Source: Fimbriimonadaceae bacterium (GTDB taxonomy: Bacteria; Armatimonadota; Fimbriimonadia; Fimbriimonadales; Fimbriimonadaceae). From it: a stretch of 10,773 nucleotides of DNA. The notes under the pieces were generated by a model. That model ran no database searches. It had not been told where the DNA came from and was given only the letters and a program-made list of their open reading frames with translations. Position numbers and translations under genes: made by a program. Shown here piece by piece: positions 1 through 6,477 of this stretch. Where the stretch lies: contig JALHPH010000025.1 in assembly GCA_022842565.1 (NCBI GenBank), positions 1-10,773 of the forward strand. Reading direction: 5' to 3'. Each line of letters opens with the position of its first letter. The first letter of the stretch is position 1.

Positions 1-258
1 ATAAGCCTTGTCATTGCGAATGACGCCCTTTGCGAAGTACTCCCAGGGCGTGAACTTCATCCCACCGATGGCTTTGGGTGACTCTACTTCCTTACCATCG
101 ACGAGCAGCTTCATCTTTTCGTAATCCAGCACCAGGTTTACGGTCTCGCCGGAGCTAAGCGCTTTCATCAGTGAATCAAAAGTTGCCAGCCGAGTGGGAG
201 CGGCAGCCGTCGCGCTCACGGCGAGGGCAACATAGCAAACAAGGACAGATCGTCGCAT
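1..258 (-). CDS. exported VirK-like small protein (5' part only)
   Basis: Partial gene: 86 codons are visible from the ATG at 258 and the reading frame runs off the left edge without a stop. The N-terminus looks like a Sec signal peptide: Arg-Arg after the Met, a hydrophobic core (residues 4-15) and an Ala-rich cleavage region ending near residue 19 (SATAAA). The mature part contains TFDSLMKALSSGETVN (residues 26-41), LVLDYEKMKLL, and later GGMKFTPWEYF. This order (start of helix with AL..G, a V-L-D-Y strand, then GGM....WEYF) resembles the VirK family of small exported proteins, whose molecular function is not established. The cysteine common after the IDY strand in that family is Met here. 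It lies 10 bases downstream of nadE on the same strand, so it may be cotranscribed, but it also has its own possible -10 (266-271). Family assignment is by eye and only moderately sure; export is more certain. Confidence 0.6.
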   Translation of the reverse strand, partial: MRRSVLVCYVALAVSATAAAPTRLATFDSLMKALSSGETVNLVLDYEKMKLLVDGKEVESPKAIGGMKFTPWEYFAKGVIRNDKAY

Positions 259-265
259 GACCTGT

Positions 266-271
266 ATTTTA
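266..271 (-). promoter_or_regulatory. possible -10 element (TAAAAT) just upstream of the VirK-like gene
   Basis: On the minus strand TAAAAT is followed by seven bases (ACAGGTC) and then the ATG at 258. Initiation about seven bases after the hexamer would begin at or next to the start codon. The hexamer overlaps the nadE stop codon. TTGCGA lies 15 bases upstream as a weak -35. The AGG in the gap could instead act as a short ribosome binding site on a readthrough transcript from nadE. Confidence 0.3.
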
Positions 272-1138
272 GCGGTAGTCGACCGGTCGCAAGTAGTACT
301 CATTGATGGCTGAGTCACTGATCATCGCCACGGTCGGGAGTTTTCGCTTCCAATGGGTCCCGGCCACCTTTCTTTGGACCAGCGCCACCTCGTCCGCTGT
401 GAAGCCAATCTCGGTGAGCCGCCCGGCGGGGTAGTCGCGCAACAGGGCATTAAGGATCAGGTCGGCGCGCGCGTAACTGATACCGAGGTCGCCCTCATCG
501 GTTTGGTTGGGGATCAGATCGGCGCTCGGGGCTTTGGTACGGATGGATGCGGGCACACCGAGCGCCTCTGCGAGCTGCCAAACCTGTGATTTCCAGAGAT
601 CGCCCAGCGGGTTGATAGGTGACGCGTCATCGCCGTGCCAAGTGTAGTAGCCAAACATGCGTTCGGTCTTGTTGCCGGTGCCGATCGGCAGGCCTCCGAG
701 CTTGGCGCTCTGGTCAAAAAGGATGGTCATCCGGCACCGCGAGCAGACATTTCCCACCCGGTGCGGGCTAGCGTCGGGCTCGTACTGGCCTAAGTAGCCG
801 TCGACCATAGCGGTCATCTCCACCGTGCGCGCCGGGAGCCCTAGATCGTCGACGACCAACTGGGCGTGGCTCAACGAATCGGCCGAACTAACCCGGTACG
901 GCATCATAAAAACGTGGGTCTGATCCGGACCAAAGGCTCTGGCGCACAGGTAGGCCACCACCGCGCTATCCACGCCGCCACTCAGTCCAATCACGGCGCG
1001 CGTGATGCCCCGTTGCCGTGTGCATTCCTCCTGCAAAAACCAAACGAGCCAGTCGGCCAGCCGCTCGGCATCCACTTTCAGCGAGTCAGGATCGGCGAGC
1101 GTATCGACGCGCGGGCCAAAGACAGGCACTTTGATCAT
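269..1138 (-). CDS. nadE: ammonia-dependent NAD+ synthetase
   Basis: Cytosolic enzyme of the last step of NAD synthesis: it adenylates nicotinic acid adenine dinucleotide with ATP and amidates it with ammonia. The 289-residue protein carries the PP-loop SGGVDS (53-58), the substrate-binding GTGNKTER (153-160), the HGDD/INPLGDLWKSQVW block (168-187), and the C-terminal PSADLIPNQTDEGDLGISYA region (205-223). There is no N-terminal nitrilase-type glutaminase domain, so this is the short form that uses free NH3 or a separate amidotransferase. Length is typical of that form. Two cysteines sit in CSRCRM (132-137), where many homologues have Ala-Arg-x-Arg-Met. The ATG at 1138 has no Shine-Dalgarno sequence but has a -10-like hexamer eight bases upstream. 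The divergent neighbour is the small membrane protein gene (95-base gap). Family assignment is secure. Confidence 0.95.
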   Translation of the reverse strand: MIKVPVFGPRVDTLADPDSLKVDAERLADWLVWFLQEECTRQRGITRAVIGLSGGVDSAVVAYLCARAFGPDQTHVFMMPYRVSSADSLSHAQLVVDDLGLPARTVEMTAMVDGYLGQYEPDASPHRVGNVCSRCRMTILFDQSAKLGGLPIGTGNKTERMFGYYTWHGDDASPINPLGDLWKSQVWQLAEALGVPASIRTKAPSADLIPNQTDEGDLGISYARADLILNALLRDYPAGRLTEIGFTADEVALVQRKVAGTHWKRKLPTVAMISDSAINEYYLRPVDYR

Positions 1139-1146
1139 TTAGTGAC

Positions 1147-1152
1147 ACTCTA
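1147..1152 (-). promoter_or_regulatory. possible -10 element (TAGAGT) of nadE
   Basis: The minus strand reads TAGAGT, eight bases, then the nadE ATG (1138). It fits the TAnnnT pattern and would start transcription at the initiation codon. No SD sequence is seen in the gap and no convincing -35 upstream. It is supported mainly by the same geometry at other genes in the window. Confidence 0.3.
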
Positions 1153-1209
1153 CCGGCTCCAAACGCCAAACGTCCCGGGACGGGCGAACACATGGAACAG
1201 GTTCAGTTG

Positions 1210-1226
1210 TAGAATGTCGAAAAGGA
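1210..1226 (+). promoter_or_regulatory. -10-like TAGAAT and ribosome binding site of the small membrane protein gene
   Basis: TAGAAT at 1210-1215 matches the -10 consensus at five of six bases. AAGGA at 1222-1226 is a Shine-Dalgarno sequence seven bases before the ATG at 1234. No good -35 is visible. The SD and spacing fix the start of the 63-residue protein. Confidence 0.4.
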
Positions 1227-1233
1227 TGAACCA

Positions 1234-1425
1234 ATGAAACCAGTCTTGTGGAGTATTGCCGCGCTCGTAATTGGCGCCGTCCTCGTGCTTTGGGTCCTAC
1301 GCTTTGTCGCAGGTGTGTTGGGCGCACTCATGCCAGTGCTGATTCTGGGCGGAGTGATCTACGTGGTGTATAAGGCCACAACTAAGACCTCCATCGGGCC
1401 GGGCAAGCGCCGCATCCTCCCGTAA
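1234..1425 (+). CDS. small two-helix membrane protein, unknown function
   Basis: A 63-residue protein I do not recognise. Residues 4-47 are almost wholly hydrophobic, with one Arg (R23) that splits them into two likely transmembrane helices (about 4-22 and 28-46, the second rich in Gly). The tail (48-63) is polar and basic (KATTKTS...KRRILP) and probably cytoplasmic, giving a helical hairpin with its end inside. That it is a real gene is supported by a well-placed Shine-Dalgarno (AAGGA, seven bases before ATG), a -10-like element upstream, and an intrinsic terminator starting six bases after the stop, so it looks like a monocistronic unit. It is divergent from nadE and upstream of the ECF sigma factor, but the terminator separates it from the latter. 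No function can be inferred; small hairpins like this can be stress or assembly proteins. Confidence 0.75.
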   Translation: MKPVLWSIAALVIGAVLVLWVLRFVAGVLGALMPVLILGGVIYVVYKATTKTSIGPGKRRILP

Positions 1426-1430
1426 AAAGA

Positions 1431-1460
1431 AACAGGCGAGAGCTCCTCGTCTGTTTTTTT
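1431..1460 (+). terminator. intrinsic terminator after the small membrane protein gene
   Basis: AACAGGCGAG (1431-1440) pairs with CTCGTCTGTT (1446-1455) in a ten-pair stem with one G-U wobble and a five-base loop, followed by a run of seven T (1454-1460). It begins six bases after the TAA of the 63-residue gene. A-rich sequence on the left gives a weaker T tract on the minus strand, but no minus-strand gene ends here. Confidence 0.88.
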
Positions 1461-1500
1461 GTGGAAGCCAACAGTATCTATACCAATCAGTAAAGAATGA

Positions 1501-1509
1501 TGTTATAAT
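1501..1509 (+). promoter_or_regulatory. extended -10 promoter (TGTTATAAT) of the ECF sigma factor gene
   Basis: TGT followed by a perfect TATAAT (1504-1509) forms an extended -10 element, which can work without a strong -35; none is evident about 17 bases upstream. The predicted start is near 1516, leaving a leader of about 16 bases before the ATG at 1532. The promoter lies downstream of the terminator at 1431-1460, so the sigma gene is a separate unit. It does not look like an ECF-type (-35 AAC) autoregulatory promoter. Confidence 0.6.
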
Positions 1510-1531
1510 TGGATGATACGAAGCGTGCCCC

Positions 1532-2140
1532 ATGTCATCCATTCCGGCAACCCTGCAATCCGAGCGGTTTGAGCGCTTGATGAATCAGTCGTACAAAAAG
1601 GTCTACAACGTAGCCTACAGGCTCTGCATGGATCGCCAGGACGCAGAGGACTTAACCCAGGACGCCTTCGTGCGTGCCCACCGCAGCTTCGAGTCCTATG
1701 AGGGCCACCGTCCGTTTGAGAACTGGATTCTGCGTATCGTCACGCGCCTTTTCTTGGACATGAAGAGGGTTCGGTCCCGACGCCCGGTCATCGTCCCGCC
1801 TCCGCAAGCCACGCCGCTGGAGTCCACGGGCACGTGGACCTATTACGATCAAGCCGACCCGGCAAAGAACGCTGAGCAGCTCATTTTCGATCAGACCATG
1901 AGCGAGCAATTGCAGGCTGCCATGAAAGGACTCAAACCGGCTGAACTTGCGATCATCGTCATGGCCGAAATCGACCAGATGGAGCACCGCGACATTTCCG
2001 AAGCTCTCGGAGTGCCCATGAGCACCGTGCGGAGCCGCCTTCACCGGGCGCGCCGAAGCCTACGAAAGGGCCTACAAACCGACGCAGCCCCCGAAGCAAC
2101 CCCGGCCCCCCAAATTCGACTCCGTCCGCTTTCGGCCTAA
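1532..2140 (+). CDS. ECF-type RNA polymerase sigma factor
   Basis: Group 4 (extracytoplasmic function) sigma factor of 202 residues. Region 2 spans about 14-80, with the core-binding and -10-recognising segment [20 protein letters not shown] (34-53) and [20 protein letters not shown] linker of about 45 residues follows. Region 4 spans about 125-178, with the helix-turn-helix [26 protein letters not shown] Pro/Ala-rich tail of about 20 residues extends past region 4. No anti-sigma factor gene is adjacent: upstream is a small membrane hairpin behind a terminator, and downstream is convergent glyA. Regulation may therefore be transcriptional or by an unlinked partner. The ATG at 1532 has no clear SD; Met17 (1580) is a possible alternative start just before the conserved part. 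Its stop TAA (2138-2140) interlocks with the glyA stop. The family is certain; the subgroup and regulon are unknown. Confidence 0.92.
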   Translation: MSSIPATLQSERFERLMNQSYKKVYNVAYRLCMDRQDAEDLTQDAFVRAHRSFESYEGHRPFENWILRIVTRLFLDMKRVRSRRPVIVPPPQATPLESTGTWTYYDQADPAKNAEQLIFDQTMSEQLQAAMKGLKPAELAIIVMAEIDQMEHRDISEALGVPMSTVRSRLHRARRSLRKGLQTDAAPEATPAPQIRLRPLSA

Positions 2141-3414
2141 GGGACTTCGTGGATCGGGAAGCGCGAGGTGAGCGCCATCACCTCGCGCTTCACTTGGTGA
2201 AGCGCTTCAGTGTCCTCGGGCGTTCGAAGCGCCTTTGCGATCAGTCGCGCAATCTCGACCATCTCAGGCTCCTTCATGCCACGCGTGGTCACAGCGGGGG
2301 TACCAAGTCGAATGCCTGAGGTCACAAAGGGCTTCTCGGGGTCGTTCGGAATCGAGTTCTTGTTGGTGGTGATGCCCGCTTCGTCCAGGGCGATTTGGGC
2401 GACCTTGCCCGTGATATTGAAACTGCGCAGGTCCACCAAAAGCAGGTGCGACTCGGTTCCGCCGCTCACCAGCCGAAAGCCTTCGGCCACCAGGGCCGAG
2501 GCGAGCGCATCGGCGTTCAGCCGAATCTGGGCTTGATAATGCTTGAAAGCGGGTTGGAGCGCCTCTCCAAACGCCACCGCCTTGGCCGCGATCACATGCA
2601 TGAGCGGACCGCCCTGGATGCCGGGGAACACGCTCATGTTGATCGCCTTACTCAGCTCCTCGTTGTTCCACAGGATCATGCCGCCGCGGGGGCCCCTGAT
2701 GCTCTTGTGGGTGGTGCTGGTCACGATGTCGCAGTGGGGAACCGGGCTCGGGTACTGGCCGCCCGCGATGAGCCCACTGTAGTGCGACATATCGCACATA
2801 TGCAGCGCCCCGACCTCGTCGGCAATCTCTCGAATGCGCAAGAAATCGAAAGTTCGGGGGTAGGCAGTTGCACCCGAAACGATGATCTTGGGCTTGCTTT
2901 CCAGAGCGATCTTTCGCATCTCGTCGTAGTCGATCTGCTCGGTTTCCGGATCGACGCCGTAGGGCGCAATCTGATACAGTTGGCCGCTAAAGTTCACCGG
3001 CGAGCCATGAGTAAGGTGACCTCCGTGAGCCAGATTCATCGCCATAAGCGTGTCGCCCGGCTTCATAAAGGCCATATAGACGGCCATGTTGGCTTGGGCG
3101 CCACTGTGCACTTGCACATTCGCGAATCTCACTCCGTAAAGCTCCTTCAGACGCTCGATTGCAAGCGTCTCGACCTCGTCCACCACTTCGCACCCGCCGT
3201 AGTAGCGCTTTCCGGGATAACCCTCGGCGTACTTATCGGTGAGCACGCTCGACATGGCCTGGCGCACGGCGAGGCTGGCGATGTTCTCGCTGGCGATCAG
3301 CTCCAGGTTCTGCTCTTGGCGCTGCTCCTCACGCTTAATCAGGGCGTGAATGGCAGGATCGACATGGGCGAGAGGCAGTCGATGGGCGGACGCAGCAGCA
3401 GAAAGGGCAGCCAT
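2137..3414 (-). CDS. glyA: serine hydroxymethyltransferase
   Basis: PLP-dependent cytosolic enzyme interconverting serine plus tetrahydrofolate with glycine plus 5,10-methylene-tetrahydrofolate, the main source of one-carbon units. The 425 residues show the family landmarks: [10 protein letters not shown] (38-47), [16 protein letters not shown] (59-74), the PLP-stacking region AHGGHLTHG (129-137), Asp208 in CDMSHYSGL, which contacts the pyridine nitrogen, the Schiff-base Lys237 in [14 protein letters not shown] (232-245), and the C-terminal [14 protein letters not shown]. Length is normal with a short N-terminal extension. SHYSGL replaces the commoner AHIAGL. The ATG (3414) has no SD; a perfect TATAAT lies six bases upstream, suggesting a leaderless mRNA. 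The preceding gene on the same strand ends 46 bases away, so readthrough is also possible. It converges on the sigma factor gene with a four-base overlap of stops. Confidence 0.97.
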   Translation of the reverse strand: MAALSAAASAHRLPLAHVDPAIHALIKREEQRQEQNLELIASENIASLAVRQAMSSVLTDKYAEGYPGKRYYGGCEVVDEVETLAIERLKELYGVRFANVQVHSGAQANMAVYMAFMKPGDTLMAMNLAHGGHLTHGSPVNFSGQLYQIAPYGVDPETEQIDYDEMRKIALESKPKIIVSGATAYPRTFDFLRIREIADEVGALHMCDMSHYSGLIAGGQYPSPVPHCDIVTSTTHKSIRGPRGGMILWNNEELSKAINMSVFPGIQGGPLMHVIAAKAVAFGEALQPAFKHYQAQIRLNADALASALVAEGFRLVSGGTESHLLLVDLRSFNITGKVAQIALDEAGITTNKNSIPNDPEKPFVTSGIRLGTPAVTTRGMKEPEMVEIARLIAKALRTPEDTEALHQVKREVMALTSRFPIHEVP

Positions 3415-3420
3415 ATTCCG

Positions 3421-3426
3421 ATTATA
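3421..3426 (-). promoter_or_regulatory. glyA: perfect -10 (TATAAT) of glyA, implying a leaderless transcript
   Basis: The minus strand reads TATAAT, six bases (CGGAAT), then the glyA ATG at 3414. Transcription starting six or seven bases after a -10 would begin at the A of the start codon. There is no SD in the gap. The -35 region is poor (a GAC core in CCGACC at a long spacing). Confidence 0.5.
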
Positions 3427-3460
3427 CGGAATCTAGCTGCCCTAGGGTCGGTTTCAGTGA

Positions 3461-4882
3461 TTACCGCGCGGTGCCGTTAAAGTACTGTTGAGCGCGATCC
3501 CAGACAGCTTGCCCTACATCACGACCGCAGCGCTTGCCTTCTTCGTTTGCGCTGGGGATGTGGATTCCTCCATAAATGCGAGATTGCCCAGCCTCGTCTG
3601 CGGCCTCCGAGAAGGTGCTCCAAGCCAATGTCAGTGGACTGGATGGCACGTTTGCCTCGAAGCTCAAGAAGCCACGAGGGAAGGTCGTCGAATAGCCGAA
3701 GTTGTCGCTTCCAGTGAATAGCCGCAACACGGTCGCGCCCGCTGCACTAAACGTACTGTGTCCACTGGTGTACTCAGCGAACGGAGGGGTCGGGAAGCCC
3801 GGATCTTGGAACGGGTGCCACTGCGAGCCGTCTGCAAAGCCCATTTGCCGGGTTGCGGGGATGAACGATGGCAGACGCTCACCAGCGAGCAGGTTGCGAA
3901 TGGCGGTGATTGGGCGAGCCGAATTATAGGTGCGCTTGTTGTGCCAGCAAACAATGCCAGCGTCCATCACAGCGTTTCCAACCAAAAAGAGCATTTGAAC
4001 ATCTTCATCAAGAGTATGCCGATCTCGCTCACTCACCACCAAAGCAAACGTACACCAAGTTCCGGGAGGCAACACTGTGCGGGGGCCATTCGCCCAGTAC
4101 TCCGCAATCACTTTCTTGCGGTCGTCAAGGTTGCCAGTTTCACGAACAACATCACGCAGCTCATTGATGTAAGCGGCGCTGCCATAGCTCGGGCCGCCGC
4201 CCATCAGGAAGGAGTTCACGTTGGTCACAGCAAACGGCTCCACTTGGCCCCAGTGAGGGGTCAGGAAGCGCTGGGTAAGACCGCTCGGTAGCAAGAGTGG
4301 TTGCCACTTCGAGGGGTCACCTGTCGCGACGGTGTAGCCGGTGTAATCGGTATAGGGTCCGGTTCCGCCTTCATCACCAAGCTGATTGCTACCGTCCGAC
4401 CGACGCGTTACCATCAAGGCCTCCGCGGCTTGGTTTCCAACCCCCTCCGGAGTCGAAAGGTCCGTTGTGGTGTTGTCCGGATTGAGGCCCATCTCCACCA
4501 TTTGAGCGCGGAACTGAGCCACGCGGCCAGGGAAGAGTTCGCTCAGGGTGCGGAATGCAGCGAAGCTCACGGCAATGCGCTTGTTCGCCTCAGTCGCCTC
4601 AATCGTCGGGCGGCGCAGAGTCGGGCTGATTCCTACCGGGTCTGCGACCGGATGATACAGAGCCCATGCGTCATAGACGGCTGTTTGGGTCAGACCAATG
4701 GAACGTGAAACAACGGTCGGACCGAACGTGCTCGCCGAAATGGCATCGAGCATTTCTTGGTTCCATACCGCTGCTGCGCTAGGGGAACGGTCAATACTGA
4801 CCCCACCACCGCCGCCACCACAACCAGAAATCAACAACAAACCTGAGGCTACAAAAAGGCCAGAGAGGATTCGAGTTTTCAT
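3461..4882 (-). CDS. vanadium haloperoxidase / PAP2-superfamily lipoprotein
   Basis: A 473-residue protein counted from the ATG at 4882. The N-terminus is a lipoprotein signal peptide (hydrophobic 6-19, lipobox ISGC with Cys21) followed by a six-glycine run, so the mature protein is lipid-anchored outside the cytoplasmic membrane. The C-terminal half has the vanadate/phosphate pocket of vanadium-dependent haloperoxidases: Lys316 and Arg323 in NKRTYNSARP, Ser373-Gly374-His375 in YTSGHSTF, and Arg435 and His441 in RIYGGIHIP. Spacings (K-7-R, S-G-H, R-6-H) match those of fungal chloroperoxidase, where the last His binds vanadium and the SGH His is the acid-base residue. The same pocket serves acid phosphatases, so it could be either a haloperoxidase or a phosphatase; halide specificity cannot be read from the sequence. 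An in-frame TTG at 4918 would add 12 residues, but the ATG places the signal peptide correctly. It is divergent from the histidine kinase gene. Confidence 0.88.
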   Translation of the reverse strand: MKTRILSGLFVASGLLLISGCGGGGGGVSIDRSPSAAAVWNQEMLDAISASTFGPTVVSRSIGLTQTAVYDAWALYHPVADPVGISPTLRRPTIEATEANKRIAVSFAAFRTLSELFPGRVAQFRAQMVEMGLNPDNTTTDLSTPEGVGNQAAEALMVTRRSDGSNQLGDEGGTGPYTDYTGYTVATGDPSKWQPLLLPSGLTQRFLTPHWGQVEPFAVTNVNSFLMGGGPSYGSAAYINELRDVVRETGNLDDRKKVIAEYWANGPRTVLPPGTWCTFALVVSERDRHTLDEDVQMLFLVGNAVMDAGIVCWHNKRTYNSARPITAIRNLLAGERLPSFIPATRQMGFADGSQWHPFQDPGFPTPPFAEYTSGHSTFSAAGATVLRLFTGSDNFGYSTTFPRGFLSFEANVPSSPLTLAWSTFSEAADEAGQSRIYGGIHIPSANEEGKRCGRDVGQAVWDRAQQYFNGTAR

Positions 4883-4974
4883 AAGAGCAAGCCCTATAAC
4901 AATTAAGTATCTCGGCAAAATATCAGTGCCGCAACAGCTAGAGCATAACAGAAATCAGCCGAGAATGCAAAGTA
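4883..4974. promoter_or_regulatory. divergent intergenic region between the lipoprotein and histidine kinase genes
   Basis: These 92 AT-richer bases must hold both promoters. Toward the lipoprotein (minus strand), TGTTATAGG ten bases before the ATG is an imperfect extended -10. Toward the kinase (plus strand), GAGAAT (4961-4966) eight bases before the ATG is a weak -10; no SD precedes the kinase start. No clear -35, sigma-54 (-24/-12) site or operator palindrome could be recognised. Confidence 0.35.
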
Positions 4975-6477
4975 ATGGGCGCACTCGCTGATCCGCTACC
5001 CGAACTTTTGAAGCTAATGGTCACCGAGCGTGGCGAAAGCGCGGACGACGCTCTCCAGAGTTTCATTAAGAACTTTCTTTCACTGTCGCTCCAGTGGTTC
5101 GATGCTGAAGCGGCCTCAGTCTTCCTGCAAAATCCAACCAACGGCGATTACGTCCTCACCGGGCAGGCAGGACCTCTCGCCGCCATTCCAAAGGGGACCA
5201 TCCTGAAGCCTGGCGAGGGCCCGGCCGGCCAAGCAATCGAGTCCCTGAAGCCGACGCTGCTTCAGGGCCAGCAGCCTAGCTTGCAGCACAAGAAGAATGT
5301 CGGCACCAGCATGATCGTGCCCTTGGTGGAGCGGGGAACCAAGTGCGTGGGGGTGGTAAACCTCAGTCGTGGCGCAGGCGCGGCCCCTTACGCTGAATCG
5401 GACCTAGAAACCGCCGAGAACCTGGGCCGGCAACTCGCGCTTGCCGTGAGCAACGCGACTTTGGTCCATGAAACCCGCCACCTTAGCGACATGCTGCGGG
5501 TGGTGCTCTCCAACATTGGTTTTGGCTTCATTTCGATGGACGAGCACGGCTCGATTACCCACTACAACCCGGAAGCCGTGATGATCCTGGGCAAAGTCCC
5601 CGGTCGCGGCGAGCCAATGAGCAGCTACGTTTTTCGCTGCCCGGCGGAGTTTGTCGATCCTCTCAACCGAGCTGCTCGTGAGGGCCTGGCGGGAGAACGC
5701 GTCCGCATGCGCGTGCAAGCGGCCAAGCGGGTGATCGCCTTGAGCGCCACGCCGTTGCCCAGCCGTGGTCTCACGATTTCGATCCAGGATGTCACCGAGC
5801 TGGAGAACGCTCAGCGCGAGCACGACCGGCTGAAGAGAATGGCCGAAGTAGGCCAAATGACAGCGACCATCGCGCACGAGATTCGAAACCCGCTGACCGG
5901 AATTCGCAGCGCCGCCAAAATGATCCAGGACTGCCCCGAAATCGCCCAAGAGTTCGCAGAGATCATTGAAGTGGAGAGCATCAAGCTCTCGCGGCTATGC
6001 GACGAGTTCTTGGAGTTTGCAAGACCGCTCAGGCTGGAATTCGAGAGTGGATTCCTCTCGCCTCTCGTCGAGCACGTCGCCAAAACGATGCGTGCCGAGT
6101 TCACGCAAGCCGGAGTGACGCTGGAGGTTATCAACACCGGAAACGAGATTCCGTTGATGCTGGACGCGGGCCGCATGGAGCAAGTAGTCCGCAATCTCAT
6201 GCTCAACGCGCTCCAGGCCACCCAGCCCGGCGGGCAAGTGAGGGTGAACATTGGCACGGGCCTACTCGAAGTGGCCGATACTGGATGCGGAATGGACGAA
6301 GACCAGGTCAGCCGACTCTTTTCGCCCTTCTTCACCACTAAGCCAAAAGGGACCGGCCTCGGCCTCTCTATGGTCCGAAAAATCGCCGACGCCCACGATG
6401 CCGAAATCACGGTCGTCAGCGAAAGGGGTCGCGGAACGGCCCTCACCGTCCGATTTAATCAAGGAGGGAATTCATGA
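4975..6477 (+). CDS. cytoplasmic GAF-PAS sensor histidine kinase, NtrB/AtoS-like
   Basis: A 500-residue sensor kinase with no signal peptide or transmembrane segment, so it should sense a cytoplasmic signal. Domains in order: GAF (about 25-165, ending SDLETAENLGRQLALAVSNA), PAS (about 172-275, with GFGFISMDEHGSITHYNPEA), a short helical linker, HisKA with phospho-acceptor His301 in ATIAHEIRNPLTGIRSA, and HATPase with N-box Asn411 (NLMLNALQA), G1 box DTGCGMD (435-441), F box LFSPFFTTKPKG and G2 box GTGLGL (459-464). All catalytic motifs are intact. The HisKA and HATPase sequences are those of NtrB-type partners of sigma-54 activators. The stop overlaps the next ATG by four bases (ATGA), and that gene is an NtrC-family regulator, its evident partner. 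The ATG at 4975 has no SD and is chosen because the GAF domain follows directly. The ligand is unknown. Confidence 0.93.
   Translation: MGALADPLPELLKLMVTERGESADDALQSFIKNFLSLSLQWFDAEAASVFLQNPTNGDYVLTGQAGPLAAIPKGTILKPGEGPAGQAIESLKPTLLQGQQPSLQHKKNVGTSMIVPLVERGTKCVGVVNLSRGAGAAPYAESDLETAENLGRQLALAVSNATLVHETRHLSDMLRVVLSNIGFGFISMDEHGSITHYNPEAVMILGKVPGRGEPMSSYVFRCPAEFVDPLNRAAREGLAGERVRMRVQAAKRVIALSATPLPSRGLTISIQDVTELENAQREHDRLKRMAEVGQMTATIAHEIRNPLTGIRSAAKMIQDCPEIAQEFAEIIEVESIKLSRLCDEFLEFARPLRLEFESGFLSPLVEHVAKTMRAEFTQAGVTLEVINTGNEIPLMLDAGRMEQVVRNLMLNALQATQPGGQVRVNIGTGLLEVADTGCGMDEDQVSRLFSPFFTTKPKGTGLGLSMVRKIADAHDAEITVVSERGRGTALTVRFNQGGNS
6461..6468 (+). promoter_or_regulatory. strong Shine-Dalgarno inside the kinase gene, serving the response regulator
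   Basis: AAGGAGGG sits five bases before the ATG at 6474, within the last codons of the kinase, and the start overlaps the kinase stop as ATGA. This is translational coupling giving linked output of kinase and regulator. It is the strongest SD in the window. Confidence 0.85.

Noticed and set aside
3463..3472. Perfect palindrome ACCGCGCGGT at the end of the lipoprotein gene
   Set aside because: It consists of the last sense codons plus part of the stop, has no loop or T tract, and is too short to call a terminator or operator.
2395..3480. A 361-codon plus-strand reading frame opposite glyA
   Set aside because: It is antisense to a highly conserved gene, has low-complexity His/Arg/Leu-rich composition typical of shadow frames in GC-rich DNA, and has no SD or recognisable motif.
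3758..4291. Plus-strand reading frame of 177 codons opposite the lipoprotein gene
   Set aside because: Shadow of the vanadate-site protein; no motif, no start signal.
4883..4918. TTG start that would lengthen the lipoprotein by 12 residues
   Set aside because: It would place a second hydrophobic stretch before the Lys-Arg of the signal peptide, and the ATG at 4882 gives a standard lipoprotein signal.
6252..6266. TGGCACG at 6252 resembling the -24 half of a sigma-54 promoter
   Set aside because: The -12 half reads TACT instead of TTGC and lacks the essential GC; it lies inside the kinase coding region.
5404..6446. Two long minus-strand reading frames (5404-5949 and 5811-6446) opposite the histidine kinase
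   Set aside because: They mirror the codon pattern of the intact kinase gene, overlap each other, and contain no domain signature.
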